A stretch of DNA of 64,000 nucleotides from Alphaproteobacteria bacterium HT1-32 (GTDB lineage Bacteria > Pseudomonadota > Alphaproteobacteria > Rhodospirillales > HT1-32), in assembly GCA_009649675.1 (NCBI GenBank), contig WJPL01000003.1, forward strand, positions 737,199 to 801,198, written 5' to 3'. A program made the translations under genes and the position numbers. Under the pieces are notes generated by a model. The model ran no database searches, was not told the origin of the DNA, and worked only from the letters and a program-made list of their open reading frames with translations. Below, piece by piece: positions 9,069 through 17,922 of this stretch. The stretch's first letter is position 1; each line of letters opens with the position of its first letter.

Positions 9069-10040
9069 ATGACAAATGCAGATACAAAGATCGCCGTCAT
9101 TGGTGCCGGCATCGCTGGCCTGTCCTGCGCCCGGACACTTACCTCAGCCGGGTATGACGTACATGTCTTTGACAAGGGACGTACGGCTGGTGGCCGCATA
9201 AGTACGCGACGCAATGAACAGGGTCTGTTCAATCATGGCGCCCAGTTTTTCACCGCCCGTGATCCGGAGTTTGCAGCCCTGGTTGAACAGTGGAAAACCC
9301 GTGGCCTGATCATCGAGATGTCAGAACAACCTGCTCAACTCGGCACGCCCGACACCACACCTCCTGCGACCAGACGTTACACAGGCGCACCGGCAATCAA
9401 CGACCTCGCCCGGTCCATGGCACAAGACCTTGCCGTACACTGCGGCATTGAGATAACGCGGGCAGAGCAGATCAGGGGCAAGTGGTTACTATCGGACCGG
9501 GCCGGTCAGACTATCGGGCCGTTTGATCATCTTGCCGTTGCCCTTCCGGCCCCTCAGACAGCGTCACTTCTAACGGAAGTCAGGCCTGTAAGGACTGCCG
9601 CTGAAAGCACCGCTTACGCTCCCTGCTGGGCAGCCTGGTTCACGACCAAAGCCGCTCTGACAACCGGCTGGTCGAGTGCCTTCATTGCGGACCCCGTACT
9701 GTCGTGGGCAGCCCGGCAGCAAACCAGTAATACACAAACCGGTTTTGTGCTGCATGCGACCGCAGAATGGTCAGCGGACAATCTGGAGCTGGAACGCCCG
9801 GACGCTGCACGCAGACTGGTTGAGGCATTTCAGAGCCTCATCAAAACCCGCATCGACACGGATTATCTGCGTGGCCACCGGTGGCGGTATGCCCGGGTGA
9901 CAAAAGCTCTCGGTCAGGATTGTCTCTATCTGAATGACCGGAGAGTCGGTGCCTGCGGCGACTGGCTGCGAGGCCCCCGCGTCGAGGAGGCGTGGCTCTC
10001 AGGTCGGGCGCTGGCAATAGCTATCATTGAAGATGGCTGA
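9069..10040 (+). CDS. Renalase-like FAD/NAD(P)-dependent oxidoreductase
   Basis: A 323-residue flavoprotein. The N terminus has a Rossmann dinucleotide-binding fold, IAVIGAGIAGLSCARTLTSA, then the acidic end of strand two followed by DKGRTAGGRISTRR, which is typical of the renalase / amine-oxidase-like group. A C-terminal block (RRVGACGDWLRGPRVEEAWLSG) supplies the second FAD contact. Substrate cannot be assigned; bacterial renalases oxidise dihydronicotinamide isomers. The ATG at 9069 starts six residues before the Rossmann strand; an earlier in-frame ATG at 9012 would add a region with no family resemblance and run into the divergent gene. It is convergent with speE, whose stop is 14 bases away. 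Confidence 0.85.
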   Translation: MTNADTKIAVIGAGIAGLSCARTLTSAGYDVHVFDKGRTAGGRISTRRNEQGLFNHGAQFFTARDPEFAALVEQWKTRGLIIEMSEQPAQLGTPDTTPPATRRYTGAPAINDLARSMAQDLAVHCGIEITRAEQIRGKWLLSDRAGQTIGPFDHLAVALPAPQTASLLTEVRPVRTAAESTAYAPCWAAWFTTKAALTTGWSSAFIADPVLSWAARQQTSNTQTGFVLHATAEWSADNLELERPDAARRLVEAFQSLIKTRIDTDYLRGHRWRYARVTKALGQDCLYLNDRRVGACGDWLRGPRVEEAWLSGRALAIAIIEDG

Positions 10041-10054
10041 AACCAGATGCCAGG

Positions 10055-10903
10055 TCAGTCCAGCAGATCGAGAATGAAACGCGGCAGGGCAAATGCACCC
10101 AGATGCAGGTCCGGCGTGTAGTAACGGGTTTTCATCTGCAGGGCTGCAAAACGGCTGCGAAGCTGCTCAACCGGTACAGACGCAAGACCCGGATTCATGG
10201 TTGAGAAACCAAGCGTCATATGACCACCGATATAAGTCGGCACACTGATCGCAAAGCAGGTCGAACAGGGGAAAATCGCCTGAAGCCTGTTCAGGGCAGG
10301 CCGGAAGGCACCCGGCTGCAAAAAGGGCACGCTGTTCTGTGTGACCATGACTCCGTTATCAGTCAGGCGCGCTTTGCAGTCACGATAGAAGGCATCGGTA
10401 AACAGTACCTCGCCCGGCCCGATGGGATCCGTTGAATCAACGATGATGACATCAAACTTCTCGTCGCTTTCGGCAACATATTTGAGGCCGTCTGCGATTA
10501 CCAGATCAGTCCGCGGATCGTCAAAAGCACCCTCAGAATGCTTCGGCAGATATTCACGGCTGAGATCGACCACCGTCGGATCAATCTCCACCATCGTGAC
10601 TTTCTCAACACCCGGATGACGCAGAGCTTCCCGCAGACAGCCGCCATCACCACCACCGATGATCAGCACACGTTTCGCTGCGCCATTGGCCAGCAGCGGA
10701 GTATGCACCATCATCTCATGATAGATGAACTCGTCCTTTTCGGTGGTCTGGATAACACCATCCAGCACCAGCACCCGGCCGAACTTGGGATTCTCGAAAA
10801 TCACCATGTCCTGAAATTCGGTTTTCTCCGAAAACAGGACTTTGCTCACCTCAAACCGCTGCTGATATCCATCATGCAGCGTCTCCGAAACCCACTCCGT
10901 CAA
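10055..10903 (-). CDS. speE: Spermidine synthase (polyamine aminopropyltransferase)
   Basis: A 282-residue protein of normal family length. It has HDGYQQRFEVSKVLFSEKTE, DGVIQTTEKDEFIYHEMM, the decarboxylated-AdoMet site IGGGDGGCLREALRHPGV with acidic VEIDP after it, and the active-site aspartate loop VDSTDPIGPGEVLF. It transfers an aminopropyl group from decarboxylated AdoMet to putrescine in the cytoplasm. The start is a TTG at 10903 that overlaps the TGA of speD (TTGA); the next in-frame ATG is too far inside the conserved region. The gene is the second of a speD-speE operon, so it is likely made by translational coupling. Confidence 0.93.
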   Translation of the reverse strand: MTEWVSETLHDGYQQRFEVSKVLFSEKTEFQDMVIFENPKFGRVLVLDGVIQTTEKDEFIYHEMMVHTPLLANGAAKRVLIIGGGDGGCLREALRHPGVEKVTMVEIDPTVVDLSREYLPKHSEGAFDDPRTDLVIADGLKYVAESDEKFDVIIVDSTDPIGPGEVLFTDAFYRDCKARLTDNGVMVTQNSVPFLQPGAFRPALNRLQAIFPCSTCFAISVPTYIGGHMTLGFSTMNPGLASVPVEQLRSRFAALQMKTRYYTPDLHLGAFALPRFILDLLD

Positions 10904-11355
10904 GGGAGAAGGCCCCGGCGATGTTCCGAGAAGCCGATATGTGAAGGCTTGAATGCCTTTTTGATGACCTGCACCGCCTTATACGGGTCGCAGGCACCGC
11001 ACATGAATACGTCAACCGCAGCAAAGTCGCGCTCCGGCCATGTGTGGATGCTGATATGCGATTCAGCCAGCACCACAACACCGGACACACCGGTCGGCGT
11101 GAAATGATGCATATGGGTGTGCAGGATCGTCGCTTCGGACGCCAGAGCAGCTTCTTCCAGCGAAGCACCAATCTGATCGGGGTTGTCAAGATTACTTGCG
11201 CCCCACAAGTCCAGCAGCAGATGCGTACCGGCAAACTTCAATCCGTCTTTTTCGACGAAGAAGTCAGATTCGTTTTCTGTCGACGGCCAGTTCGTTTCGG
11301 TTTCAACCGAATTTTCGTGGCTGTCCTGATGGTCTTGAAAAGCAGAATGGTCCAT
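10900..11355 (-). CDS. speD: S-adenosylmethionine decarboxylase proenzyme, prokaryotic type
   Basis: A protein of about 151 residues. The self-cleavage site is visible in VVLAESHISIHTWPE: cleavage before S99 would give the pyruvoyl-bearing alpha chain. The family's cysteine follows in FMCGACDPYKA. It makes decarboxylated AdoMet for SpeE. The ATG at 11355 is chosen because GGGAG lies upstream and the first 30 residues are already a poorly conserved, acidic and histidine-rich tail. The longer frame to 11406 adds nothing recognisable. The tail makes this protein slightly longer than minimal Bacillus-type SpeH proteins. Confidence 0.93.
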   Translation of the reverse strand: MDHSAFQDHQDSHENSVETETNWPSTENESDFFVEKDGLKFAGTHLLLDLWGASNLDNPDQIGASLEEAALASEATILHTHMHHFTPTGVSGVVVLAESHISIHTWPERDFAAVDVFMCGACDPYKAVQVIKKAFKPSHIGFSEHRRGLLP

Positions 11356-11508
11356 TGACGACTCCCAAGGGAAGGGGTGGTCCGAAAGCGCGGGTTTGTG
11401 AGGCATTCCCGCACCGGATGCAAGGGAAAAACGTAATTATTTTTATGACAGTTTCCAGACACTCCCGAGGAATTTTCTTAAAGCCCCGAATGCCGAACGA
11501 AAGCCCCG

Positions 11509-14500
11509 TCAGTTGATGGCACTCAGGCCACCGCCCTTCAGGCGGTCACGATAGTTTGTCATGAAAGCCTGGAACTGCTCGACATCCTTCACCTGATTCT
11601 GAATCGTCCTGTAATCAATCAGGCCCTTGCTGGCTGCCGATGTAATCAGCTGGAAGGCTTCTGCCAGTTCTGTCTTGTTCATGGCATCACCAAGACGGGT
11701 CCGCAAATCCCGCAGTTTTTCCTCGTTTGCCGCCAGCGCCAGCGCAATCGCCCAGTTCAGCGCATATTGCGCCGTCTCCGTTGATATCTCGCCCCGCCGG
11801 TCAATCGGGCCCACCAGACGGCCAAAGATTACCGCCGACCGGCGCCAGTCCTTCATTTCCGTATAGGCTTCCGCCCGCAACAGATTAGCGTCCTTGCTGC
11901 CGTCATTATCAAGGGTGACAAGCGCGCCCTCGAAATTATCCTGCTCGATCTGGGCTCTGGCCCGGATATGACGGCGCTGTTCAACCAGTTCTTCCGGCAT
12001 ATCCTCAATCTGGCTGTCATCCAGTGCTGCAACGGTTGCGTCGGGTTTGCGATCAAGCAACTGGATCAGCGCCAGTCGCGTGCCGACCCGTGCTTTTTCA
12101 ACACCGGTCAGCCGCGTCTCAATCTGGTCCCGGAGAATACGGGCTGCCTGCGGCAGCAAATCCACGCCGACCAAACGGTCTGCCAGCTTGCGAATCAGTT
12201 CATCGCCCCGTTCCCCACCCGGCGTCAGCTCCCGAAACTCGTTATAGAGGGAGATCGCCGTCACCGGGGGTATCGCATCGGCGGCATCATTCAGATACAG
12301 GTTCTCGAAGATATCCTTCATCAGCTGCGTTACCGCCTTTGATTCAGGTTTCGACGGGAAATTGCTGACCAGTGACTTGTAGGTCTCCAGCGCCTGCCGG
12401 TAATTCCCGGCTTCCAGATAAAAATCCCCCATCCGGCGCAGTAACTGGAATTCAAACGCATCACCCCGCCAGACAAAGCGCAGTTTTTCAAGCTCTTCGG
12501 TCGCCTTGCTGGCATTGATTTCTTCGGTCCGGAACAACAGTTCGATACGTGCCAGTGCGGCCCGGGAGCGGGCATAACGATCCGGCCCGTTCTCGACCTT
12601 CTCCCATTTCGCAATCGCTTCCTCATAATCGCCGGTCAGTTCTGCCAGCGCCCCCTGCAGACGCTGCAGTTTCGCCTGATCACGGGCCGTCGGGTTTTCC
12701 TGTTCCAGCATCCGCAGGAATTCCTCGGCGCTTTTGGCATCACCCAGGGCCAGCGTTGCTTCGGCACCCAGCAGGGCCAGCTTTCGCTTCACCGTCTCCG
12801 GATAGTCCGCAAGAATGGCCCCGCCCGAGCGCATAGGCAGACCAGCCCGTTGCAGATCCCCTTCACGGGCCAGCACCGCGCCTCGCCAGAGCTCTATTTC
12901 ATCGACACCATCCAGACGCTCATGAAAAAGGTCTTCCCGTGCCCCCGGCAGATTATTGTTCAGTAACCGCGCGCCCCCACGCAACGCCCGGAAAGCCGGA
13001 TCCGACAGAATTTCCGGATCAGATTCCGCCATCAGCGCCAGGACACCCAGCGTCTCGGCACCCAGACCATTGGCAAAGTAGAACCGGGCCAGTTCCAGAC
13101 GCGCCGGATCCCGCTGACTGCCCCGTGATGTCGCAACCGCATTATAGAGACGCTGCTTGTTACCCAGAAAACTGCCGTTGCCGACCCAGACCGGCAAATC
13201 GAAGATGCGTGACGCATTTCCGGTCCCGCCAAGCGATTCTCCCTCGACTTCCTTGTTCTCAACCGACAGGGCCAGACCACTCGGCCGGGTGATGACGGCA
13301 CCGGTTCGCGTCGGCTGAATGACAATATCATCCGCAAATGCGATCAGTGCGATGCCCTGCACAGACGGCAGAATACGCATATCCCGCAGGTCGCGCATCT
13401 GGACCACACCGGAACCAAGCGGGACAACCGGAATCGCGGTAATCCGGTCACCCACATCAGGATCAACGAACTGCACTGGTGCAGCCGGTTCCGGTACGGG
13501 CAGCAGAATACGTGACCCGGATGCCAGACCAACCTGCGGAATGACAGCAATCGGCTGCTGTGGTTTCAGTTTCCCCGGCGCAACATCAACAATCCACAGC
13601 AACCCGTCCTTGCGAACCTGCGGGGCATATCCCGGCGGAATCGACATGCGCACCGCACTGCCGCGCTCACCGGGCAACTGCTGAATATCCGTCGCCACAT
13701 CGGCGCCCAGCCGCTTCAGCAAAGCCAGATCGAATTCCCGTTTACGGTCAAAGACGACCCAGAGGAATCCATTACGCATAAAGATCGACGCTGCCGCCGG
13801 ATCACGCCATTCAAAACTGAGGCTGACCGAAGGCCCTGTAGCCACCGGCTGTTCTGCCTCTGGCGCTGCCGGTGCGGCAGGAGAAACAGACGGAGCGGCC
13901 AGTTCAGCATCAGCTGACTTGCGCGGCACCAGCACAACAGGCTCACCCAGCGGTTTCGGCTGGGCCGCAGCCGGTGCCGGCTCTGGTGGTGCTGCGGGAG
14001 GTGTCGGGACGGAAGGCTCAGGCGTCTTGCCTGCCACCTGCGGTGCAGGCTCGGCAGGCGCACTGCCATCACTGAGGACATCAACCACGATCTTTGGACC
14101 GGACCGGAAATGCCGGAGCCGGATACCATCAGCCACGTTCAGTGTAACCGAGAGGTTGCCACCTCCTGCTGCACTGACCGAACGGATATTCTTCGGCAGC
14201 GACCGGGAAAGCGCAGCGGCATCAATGCGCCCCGGCGCACCGAACCTGACGACAACCTTGTCGTCTTGCTGGTCCACCGCATAATCAATGGTTCGCGACC
14301 AGTCAAAAACCACCCGGCTATATCGCTCATGCTCACCGGTCCGCACACCGATCAGCGGTGGCCCCGCAGGCGCAGCCGCCCGCCCTGAGGCCGGCGGGCT
14401 GGTTCCCGGAGGGTTCACGACATCAACGACCACGGAGGTTCCGGATCCAAAACTGCGAATATCAACCGGCCGGGTCAGCGTGAAACGCGCCTGCCGGCCA

Positions 14501-14757
14501 GCGATACGCCCGTCAGAAACATACTGCCGCAGCAGACGTATCGCCGGTGCCAGATCAGAACTGAGCGGCTGAGTGAATTCCACCACCAGTTCATTGCCTT
14601 CAATCCGCGCCTCGAAAACAACCGGTTGCGGCCAGTTGAACACCAGCCGGCCATAGCCATCATGTACCCCGCCCCGGGTTTCCACCGGCGTTTGTGCTGA
14701 GGCGCTGGCTGCCATCAGCATGGACATAAAGACGACGAGACTGACCAGGAAGCGCAT
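11509..14757 (-). CDS. Secreted AMIN-like and TPR repeat protein of the motility operon
   Basis: A large protein (about 1082 residues) with a signal peptide ending near ASASAQ. Three similar beta-rich segments follow at about 32-115, 136-229 and 311-395. Each has a pattern like RLVFNW..., a hydrophobic strand pair and a closing VVVDV or WIVDV, and they look like AMIN domains, which bind peptidoglycan in AmiC and PilQ. Segments two and three are separated by a proline/alanine linker (230-310). The rest (about 550-1050) is helical with TPR-like repeats. The ATG at 14757 overlaps the motB stop (TGATG). The context suggests a periplasmic factor that anchors or assembles the stator; that is inference. 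Confidence 0.75.
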   Translation of the reverse strand: MRFLVSLVVFMSMLMAASASAQTPVETRGGVHDGYGRLVFNWPQPVVFEARIEGNELVVEFTQPLSSDLAPAIRLLRQYVSDGRIAGRQARFTLTRPVDIRSFGSGTSVVVDVVNPPGTSPPASGRAAAPAGPPLIGVRTGEHERYSRVVFDWSRTIDYAVDQQDDKVVVRFGAPGRIDAAALSRSLPKNIRSVSAAGGGNLSVTLNVADGIRLRHFRSGPKIVVDVLSDGSAPAEPAPQVAGKTPEPSVPTPPAAPPEPAPAAAQPKPLGEPVVLVPRKSADAELAAPSVSPAAPAAPEAEQPVATGPSVSLSFEWRDPAAASIFMRNGFLWVVFDRKREFDLALLKRLGADVATDIQQLPGERGSAVRMSIPPGYAPQVRKDGLLWIVDVAPGKLKPQQPIAVIPQVGLASGSRILLPVPEPAAPVQFVDPDVGDRITAIPVVPLGSGVVQMRDLRDMRILPSVQGIALIAFADDIVIQPTRTGAVITRPSGLALSVENKEVEGESLGGTGNASRIFDLPVWVGNGSFLGNKQRLYNAVATSRGSQRDPARLELARFYFANGLGAETLGVLALMAESDPEILSDPAFRALRGGARLLNNNLPGAREDLFHERLDGVDEIELWRGAVLAREGDLQRAGLPMRSGGAILADYPETVKRKLALLGAEATLALGDAKSAEEFLRMLEQENPTARDQAKLQRLQGALAELTGDYEEAIAKWEKVENGPDRYARSRAALARIELLFRTEEINASKATEELEKLRFVWRGDAFEFQLLRRMGDFYLEAGNYRQALETYKSLVSNFPSKPESKAVTQLMKDIFENLYLNDAADAIPPVTAISLYNEFRELTPGGERGDELIRKLADRLVGVDLLPQAARILRDQIETRLTGVEKARVGTRLALIQLLDRKPDATVAALDDSQIEDMPEELVEQRRHIRARAQIEQDNFEGALVTLDNDGSKDANLLRAEAYTEMKDWRRSAVIFGRLVGPIDRRGEISTETAQYALNWAIALALAANEEKLRDLRTRLGDAMNKTELAEAFQLITSAASKGLIDYRTIQNQVKDVEQFQAFMTNYRDRLKGGGLSAIN

Positions 14758-15467
14758 CAATAGCCCCCCTGCACAGTCTGCAGAACAATGATGTCGACAC
14801 GCCGGGCCACTTCAAACCGCTGCTCTTCGGGCATCGTCAGCGGCACATCCGCAAACCGGCTGTCGGCAAATCCGAAGGCGTAAATCGCGTCCTCATAACC
14901 TGCCCGGCTCAGTTCGTTCACCACCGCCCCGGCCCGGGCCAGCGACAGCTCCCAGTTTGACGGAAAGGCGCCACTTTGTGGTGGTGCCGGGTCTGTATGC
15001 CCGCCGACCGCAAGCTGGTTACCCACATTCCTCAAAAGTCCGCCCAGCCGGAATACCGCAGCGCGGGCATCATCACGCAACACCGCACTGTTGAGGTCGA
15101 ACAGAATCCGGCCCGGTAATGATATCACCATCCGATCCGCCATCATGTTGATCCGGCTTTCGCCAAGGATCGGATCATCAGCAATATTTTCCCGCAGCAC
15201 TGCATTCAGGTAATCCAGATTGATCGCACGCTTGCGAAATGTCTTTGCGATATTGAGCGGTGCGGCCGGCGGTGTGTCACGAAGAACCTCAGTCGGGGCG
15301 ACGGTGCGGTTCAGTGCGTCAATCATCTTCTCCCAGACATCAACCTTCACCGATGACATGGAAAACAGCATGACGAAGAAAGTCAGCATCAGAGAGACAA
15401 GATCAGCGAATGTGATCATCCATGCAACGCTGGCTTCTTCCTTTTTGGCGGGTGTGTCATGGCTCAT
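14757..15467 (-). CDS. motB: Flagellar motor stator protein MotB
   Basis: A 236-residue protein with a short cytoplasmic tail, one membrane helix (WMITFADLVSLMLTFFVMLF) and a periplasmic OmpA-like domain. The proton-path aspartate is D22 in TFADL. The peptidoglycan-binding fold shows VGGHTDPAPP, SNWELSLARAGAVVNEL and VARRVDIIVL. With MotA it forms the ion-driven stator. No motA is seen anywhere in the window, so the partner must be elsewhere. Start and stop overlap the neighbours (ATGA upstream with the MotB-like gene; TGATG downstream), which points to a tightly coupled operon. Confidence 0.9.
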   Translation of the reverse strand: MSHDTPAKKEEASVAWMITFADLVSLMLTFFVMLFSMSSVKVDVWEKMIDALNRTVAPTEVLRDTPPAAPLNIAKTFRKRAINLDYLNAVLRENIADDPILGESRINMMADRMVISLPGRILFDLNSAVLRDDARAAVFRLGGLLRNVGNQLAVGGHTDPAPPQSGAFPSNWELSLARAGAVVNELSRAGYEDAIYAFGFADSRFADVPLTMPEEQRFEVARRVDIIVLQTVQGGY

Positions 15468-16156
15468 GACTGCGGCGCCTCCAGATTGAGTACCGCATCA
15501 CCACGGGGCCGAACAGAAAACAGAATCCGGACTTCGTCGGAATCTCCGGGATGAAGCCCGACCGAAATACTGTCTGGCGGCCCGCCACGAGATGTATATT
15601 CGCGGGCAATGGCTCCAAGGCGACGGCTTTCCAGAGTCGGCGCAATCGGTAATGTCCGCCCGTTCAGATAGACAGCCCCGATCAGAACATCCATTTCAAA
15701 ACGAAGCGTATCAGGACGGGAACTGATAACTGCGATGATACCATCAAACAGCTGATCACGGGAACTGCCGGGACGCAGCTCCGCCTTGCCCTCAAAAAAC
15801 AGACTGTTGACCGGGAACACGGCCTGCATCTGCTCGCCCGGCTGAACAACGGTAACTTTCACCGCAGGAATAAGAGTCTCGAAAAGTTTTGCCGATGTTT
15901 CAATAAACGCCTGCGCCTGAAGTACATCGCCGGTTTCAGCGTTGAAATTACGCAGGTCACTCTCGGGTGGCAGCAATGTCGAGAACGTCGAGGTAAGGCT
16001 GTCCATCACGGCATCAGCCTTGATCTCCTCAATTGTCGAGATTGCATTCAGCAGAATAAAGAAAGCGAGAATAAGGAGGTAAAGCCCAAGGAAAAGCGTC
16101 AGGCTGGGGTCTTTTTTCGGGGCGCTTTCCGGGGGCAGTTCGTCATTGCCGTTCAT
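15464..16156 (-). CDS. MotB-like protein lacking the proton-path aspartate
   Basis: A 230-residue protein with the layout of MotB: a short charged N tail, one membrane helix (TLFLGLYLLILAFFILLNAI) and a periplasmic domain that looks like a worn OmpA fold (AVFPVNSLFFEGKAELRPGS, LESRRLGAIAREYTSRGG, DEVRILFSVRP). Aligning its helix with that of the next gene puts glycine 24 where MotB has the essential aspartate. It cannot act as a normal proton-conducting stator subunit. It overlaps motB by four bases (ATGA). It may be a structural partner of the stator, comparable in idea to accessory Mot proteins of alphaproteobacteria, or the product of a duplication that lost function. Confidence 0.75.
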   Translation of the reverse strand: MNGNDELPPESAPKKDPSLTLFLGLYLLILAFFILLNAISTIEEIKADAVMDSLTSTFSTLLPPESDLRNFNAETGDVLQAQAFIETSAKLFETLIPAVKVTVVQPGEQMQAVFPVNSLFFEGKAELRPGSSRDQLFDGIIAVISSRPDTLRFEMDVLIGAVYLNGRTLPIAPTLESRRLGAIAREYTSRGGPPDSISVGLHPGDSDEVRILFSVRPRGDAVLNLEAPQS

Positions 16157-16170
16157 GGTACCACGGCATG

Positions 16171-16710
16171 TCAGCCGACACCGCTGTCGGAGAACAGCTT
16201 GTCGATGTCATCCTGTGAAGGCTTGTCCTGCTGGCCGGAAGGCCCGTCCAGCAGTCCGGCGTTCTTTTCAGCAGCCCGGCTTTCCGTCATCTCAGCAGGC
16301 AGCGGTCCATTAGCCGCGATGTCCAGTAACTGCCCGGCTTTGTCGCAACGCTGCCCGACAATATCCTGAAACCCGCAAGCTGTGAAAATGTCTGATAATG
16401 CAGCATCCTGACTTTCCCCATTCTGGATCGCCTCACAGGCATCCATTATAGCATTTGCTGCAGTTTCTGTATCTGTACGAATTTCCTCAATCAGCAGCTT
16501 CAGATCAGCCAGAGAGGAGGCCAGCGCCCCTCTTGCCAGACCGTCCTGCAGGGCCGTCAGAGACGTCTCGATACTTGAAAGCCGGGTTTGCGGATGATCC
16601 TGGCTCCGGGCGACAAGGCCGCCAAGTTCATCAACCAGACGCACCAGACCAGCCTCACGGCTTTTCGAGGCCGGTTTTTCGGCCAGTTGTTTGATGCGAC
16701 CGCTGGTCAT
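16171..16710 (-). CDS. CheZ-like CheY-P phosphatase
   Basis: A 179-residue, mainly helical protein. The block ACGFQDIVGQR (111-121) matches the CheZ active-site helix, where an aspartate and a glutamine four residues apart (here D116 and Q120) hydrolyse phospho-CheY. The extreme C terminus, SQDDIDKLFSDSG (165-177), is like the CheY-binding tail of CheZ and the N-terminal CheY motif of FliM, joined by a flexible linker. It lies 12 bases from the cheY stop on the same strand. It would dephosphorylate CheY-P near the motor. The family match outside the active-site helix is weak by eye. Confidence 0.75.
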   Translation of the reverse strand: MTSGRIKQLAEKPASKSREAGLVRLVDELGGLVARSQDHPQTRLSSIETSLTALQDGLARGALASSLADLKLLIEEIRTDTETAANAIMDACEAIQNGESQDAALSDIFTACGFQDIVGQRCDKAGQLLDIAANGPLPAEMTESRAAEKNAGLLDGPSGQQDKPSQDDIDKLFSDSGVG

Positions 16711-16722
16711 TCCGCGTCAGCG

Positions 16723-17109
16723 TCAGAACTGGCCGATAACGCTAGCCATCTTGCCTTTGAGCGTATCCGCATTGAATGGCTTGACGATATAATTCGAAAC
16801 GCCGGCCTGTTTGGCAGCGATGACATTCTCGGACTTGCTCTCGGCCGTCACCATGATGAAGGGCAGTGACCGAAGCTTTGCGTCTGCCCGTACTTCCTTG
16901 AGCAACTGCAATCCCGTCATCGGCTCCATATTCCAGTCCGAAATGACGAGCCCGTAGTTCTTCGTACGCAGCTTCTCAAGCGCTGCCGACCCGTCACTGG
17001 CTTCATCAACATTGATGAAATTAAGCTGACGCAACAGATTGCGCATAATCCTGAGCATCGTCTTGTAATCATCGACGATGAGGATGTTCATATTCATATC
17101 TACTGCCAT
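16723..17109 (-). CDS. cheY: Chemotaxis response regulator CheY
   Basis: A single receiver domain of 128 residues. It has the acid pair D13-D14 in ILIVDDYKTM, the phosphoacceptor D58 in LVISDWNM, T88 in FIMVTAES and K110 in NYIVKPF. There is no output domain. Phosphorylated CheY binds the FliM N-terminal motif and changes rotation. The ATG at 17109 is preferred; the frame can be extended four codons to a GTG at 17121, and an internal ATG at 17097 is also possible. It sits between the motE-like gene and the CheZ-like gene in the motor operon rather than in a che operon. Confidence 0.92.
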   Translation of the reverse strand: MAVDMNMNILIVDDYKTMLRIMRNLLRQLNFINVDEASDGSAALEKLRTKNYGLVISDWNMEPMTGLQLLKEVRADAKLRSLPFIMVTAESKSENVIAAKQAGVSNYIVKPFNADTLKGKMASVIGQF

Positions 17110-17202
17110 TTTCTCACTCACTATTCAGATCAGTTTGATACTGCGCCATATCCAGTCGAACGACAGACAATCAGAATAACCTGACTATCAGCTAATTTCT
17201 TA

Positions 17203-17913
17203 CTAATTTGCTGCATTCTGGCCATTACTACCACCCGGTTCCGGCAAATTTCTGCCATCGAGCAGTTTTACTGTCAGTTCATTAGCCTTCTCGACTGTCA
17301 TATTAGCCATAACGGGAGCCAGTTTTGCCTCACGCATCTGCTCGGCGATGGAAAGCAAAGTGGCCATTTCCATCGTATTAAAGATGGCTGCCGCATCTTT
17401 TGGTTTCATTGATTCATAAGTCTTAACTGCACGACGCAATTCACGCAGTTGCTGCTCGTCATGCTTCACCAGCAGGCCATCAATAACGCCCTGAAGTTCC
17501 TTCAGCTCGACAATCTTGCGGTCAATCCTGGTTTCTGCGGCCGACAGCAGGTCCTGCCGGCGGTCGATCTGCCGCTCACGCTGTTCCAGCTCTTCACGGC
17601 GGGCCGCAAGCTGTTGCAGGGTATCGATTTCCGTCTGGGTCAGATTCAGCGCCGACAGCCCCGGATCAACCGGTGCCAGCGGGGGCGGAGATGACGGTGC
17701 TGTTGCTGGCGCAGCCGGAGCAGAAGCAGCCGGCGCCTGCTGGCTATCTGCCGGCGGTGATTCCTGCTGTGCAATCGCACTCGCGACGGCGACAGCCGGT
17801 GCCTGTCGGCCATAATACGGGTCGGTGATAACACCCCAGATTGAATTCAGTTTCACCGTCAGCAATAACGCTGCAGCAAAAATCGTTATGGGAAGAATTC
17901 TGAGATATTTCAC
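17203..17913 (-). CDS. MotE-like motility protein (MgtE intracellular N-domain type)
   Basis: A 236-residue protein with one N-terminal membrane or signal segment (ILPITIFAAALLLTVKL), a proline/alanine-rich linker (about 55-85), a coiled coil (about 95-160) and a C-terminal helical domain (MKPKDAAAIFNTMEMATLLS onward) like the N-domain of MgtE and FliG. Such proteins, called MotE in Sinorhizobium, are periplasmic chaperones for a stator partner. The start is a GTG at 17913 with GGAAG upstream. It lies nine bases after the DUF6468 gene and ahead of cheY, in the usual alphaproteobacterial place. Confidence 0.8.
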   Translation of the reverse strand: MKYLRILPITIFAAALLLTVKLNSIWGVITDPYYGRQAPAVAVASAIAQQESPPADSQQAPAASAPAAPATAPSSPPPLAPVDPGLSALNLTQTEIDTLQQLAARREELEQRERQIDRRQDLLSAAETRIDRKIVELKELQGVIDGLLVKHDEQQLRELRRAVKTYESMKPKDAAAIFNTMEMATLLSIAEQMREAKLAPVMANMTVEKANELTVKLLDGRNLPEPGGSNGQNAAN

Positions 17914-17922
17914 AGCAACTTC

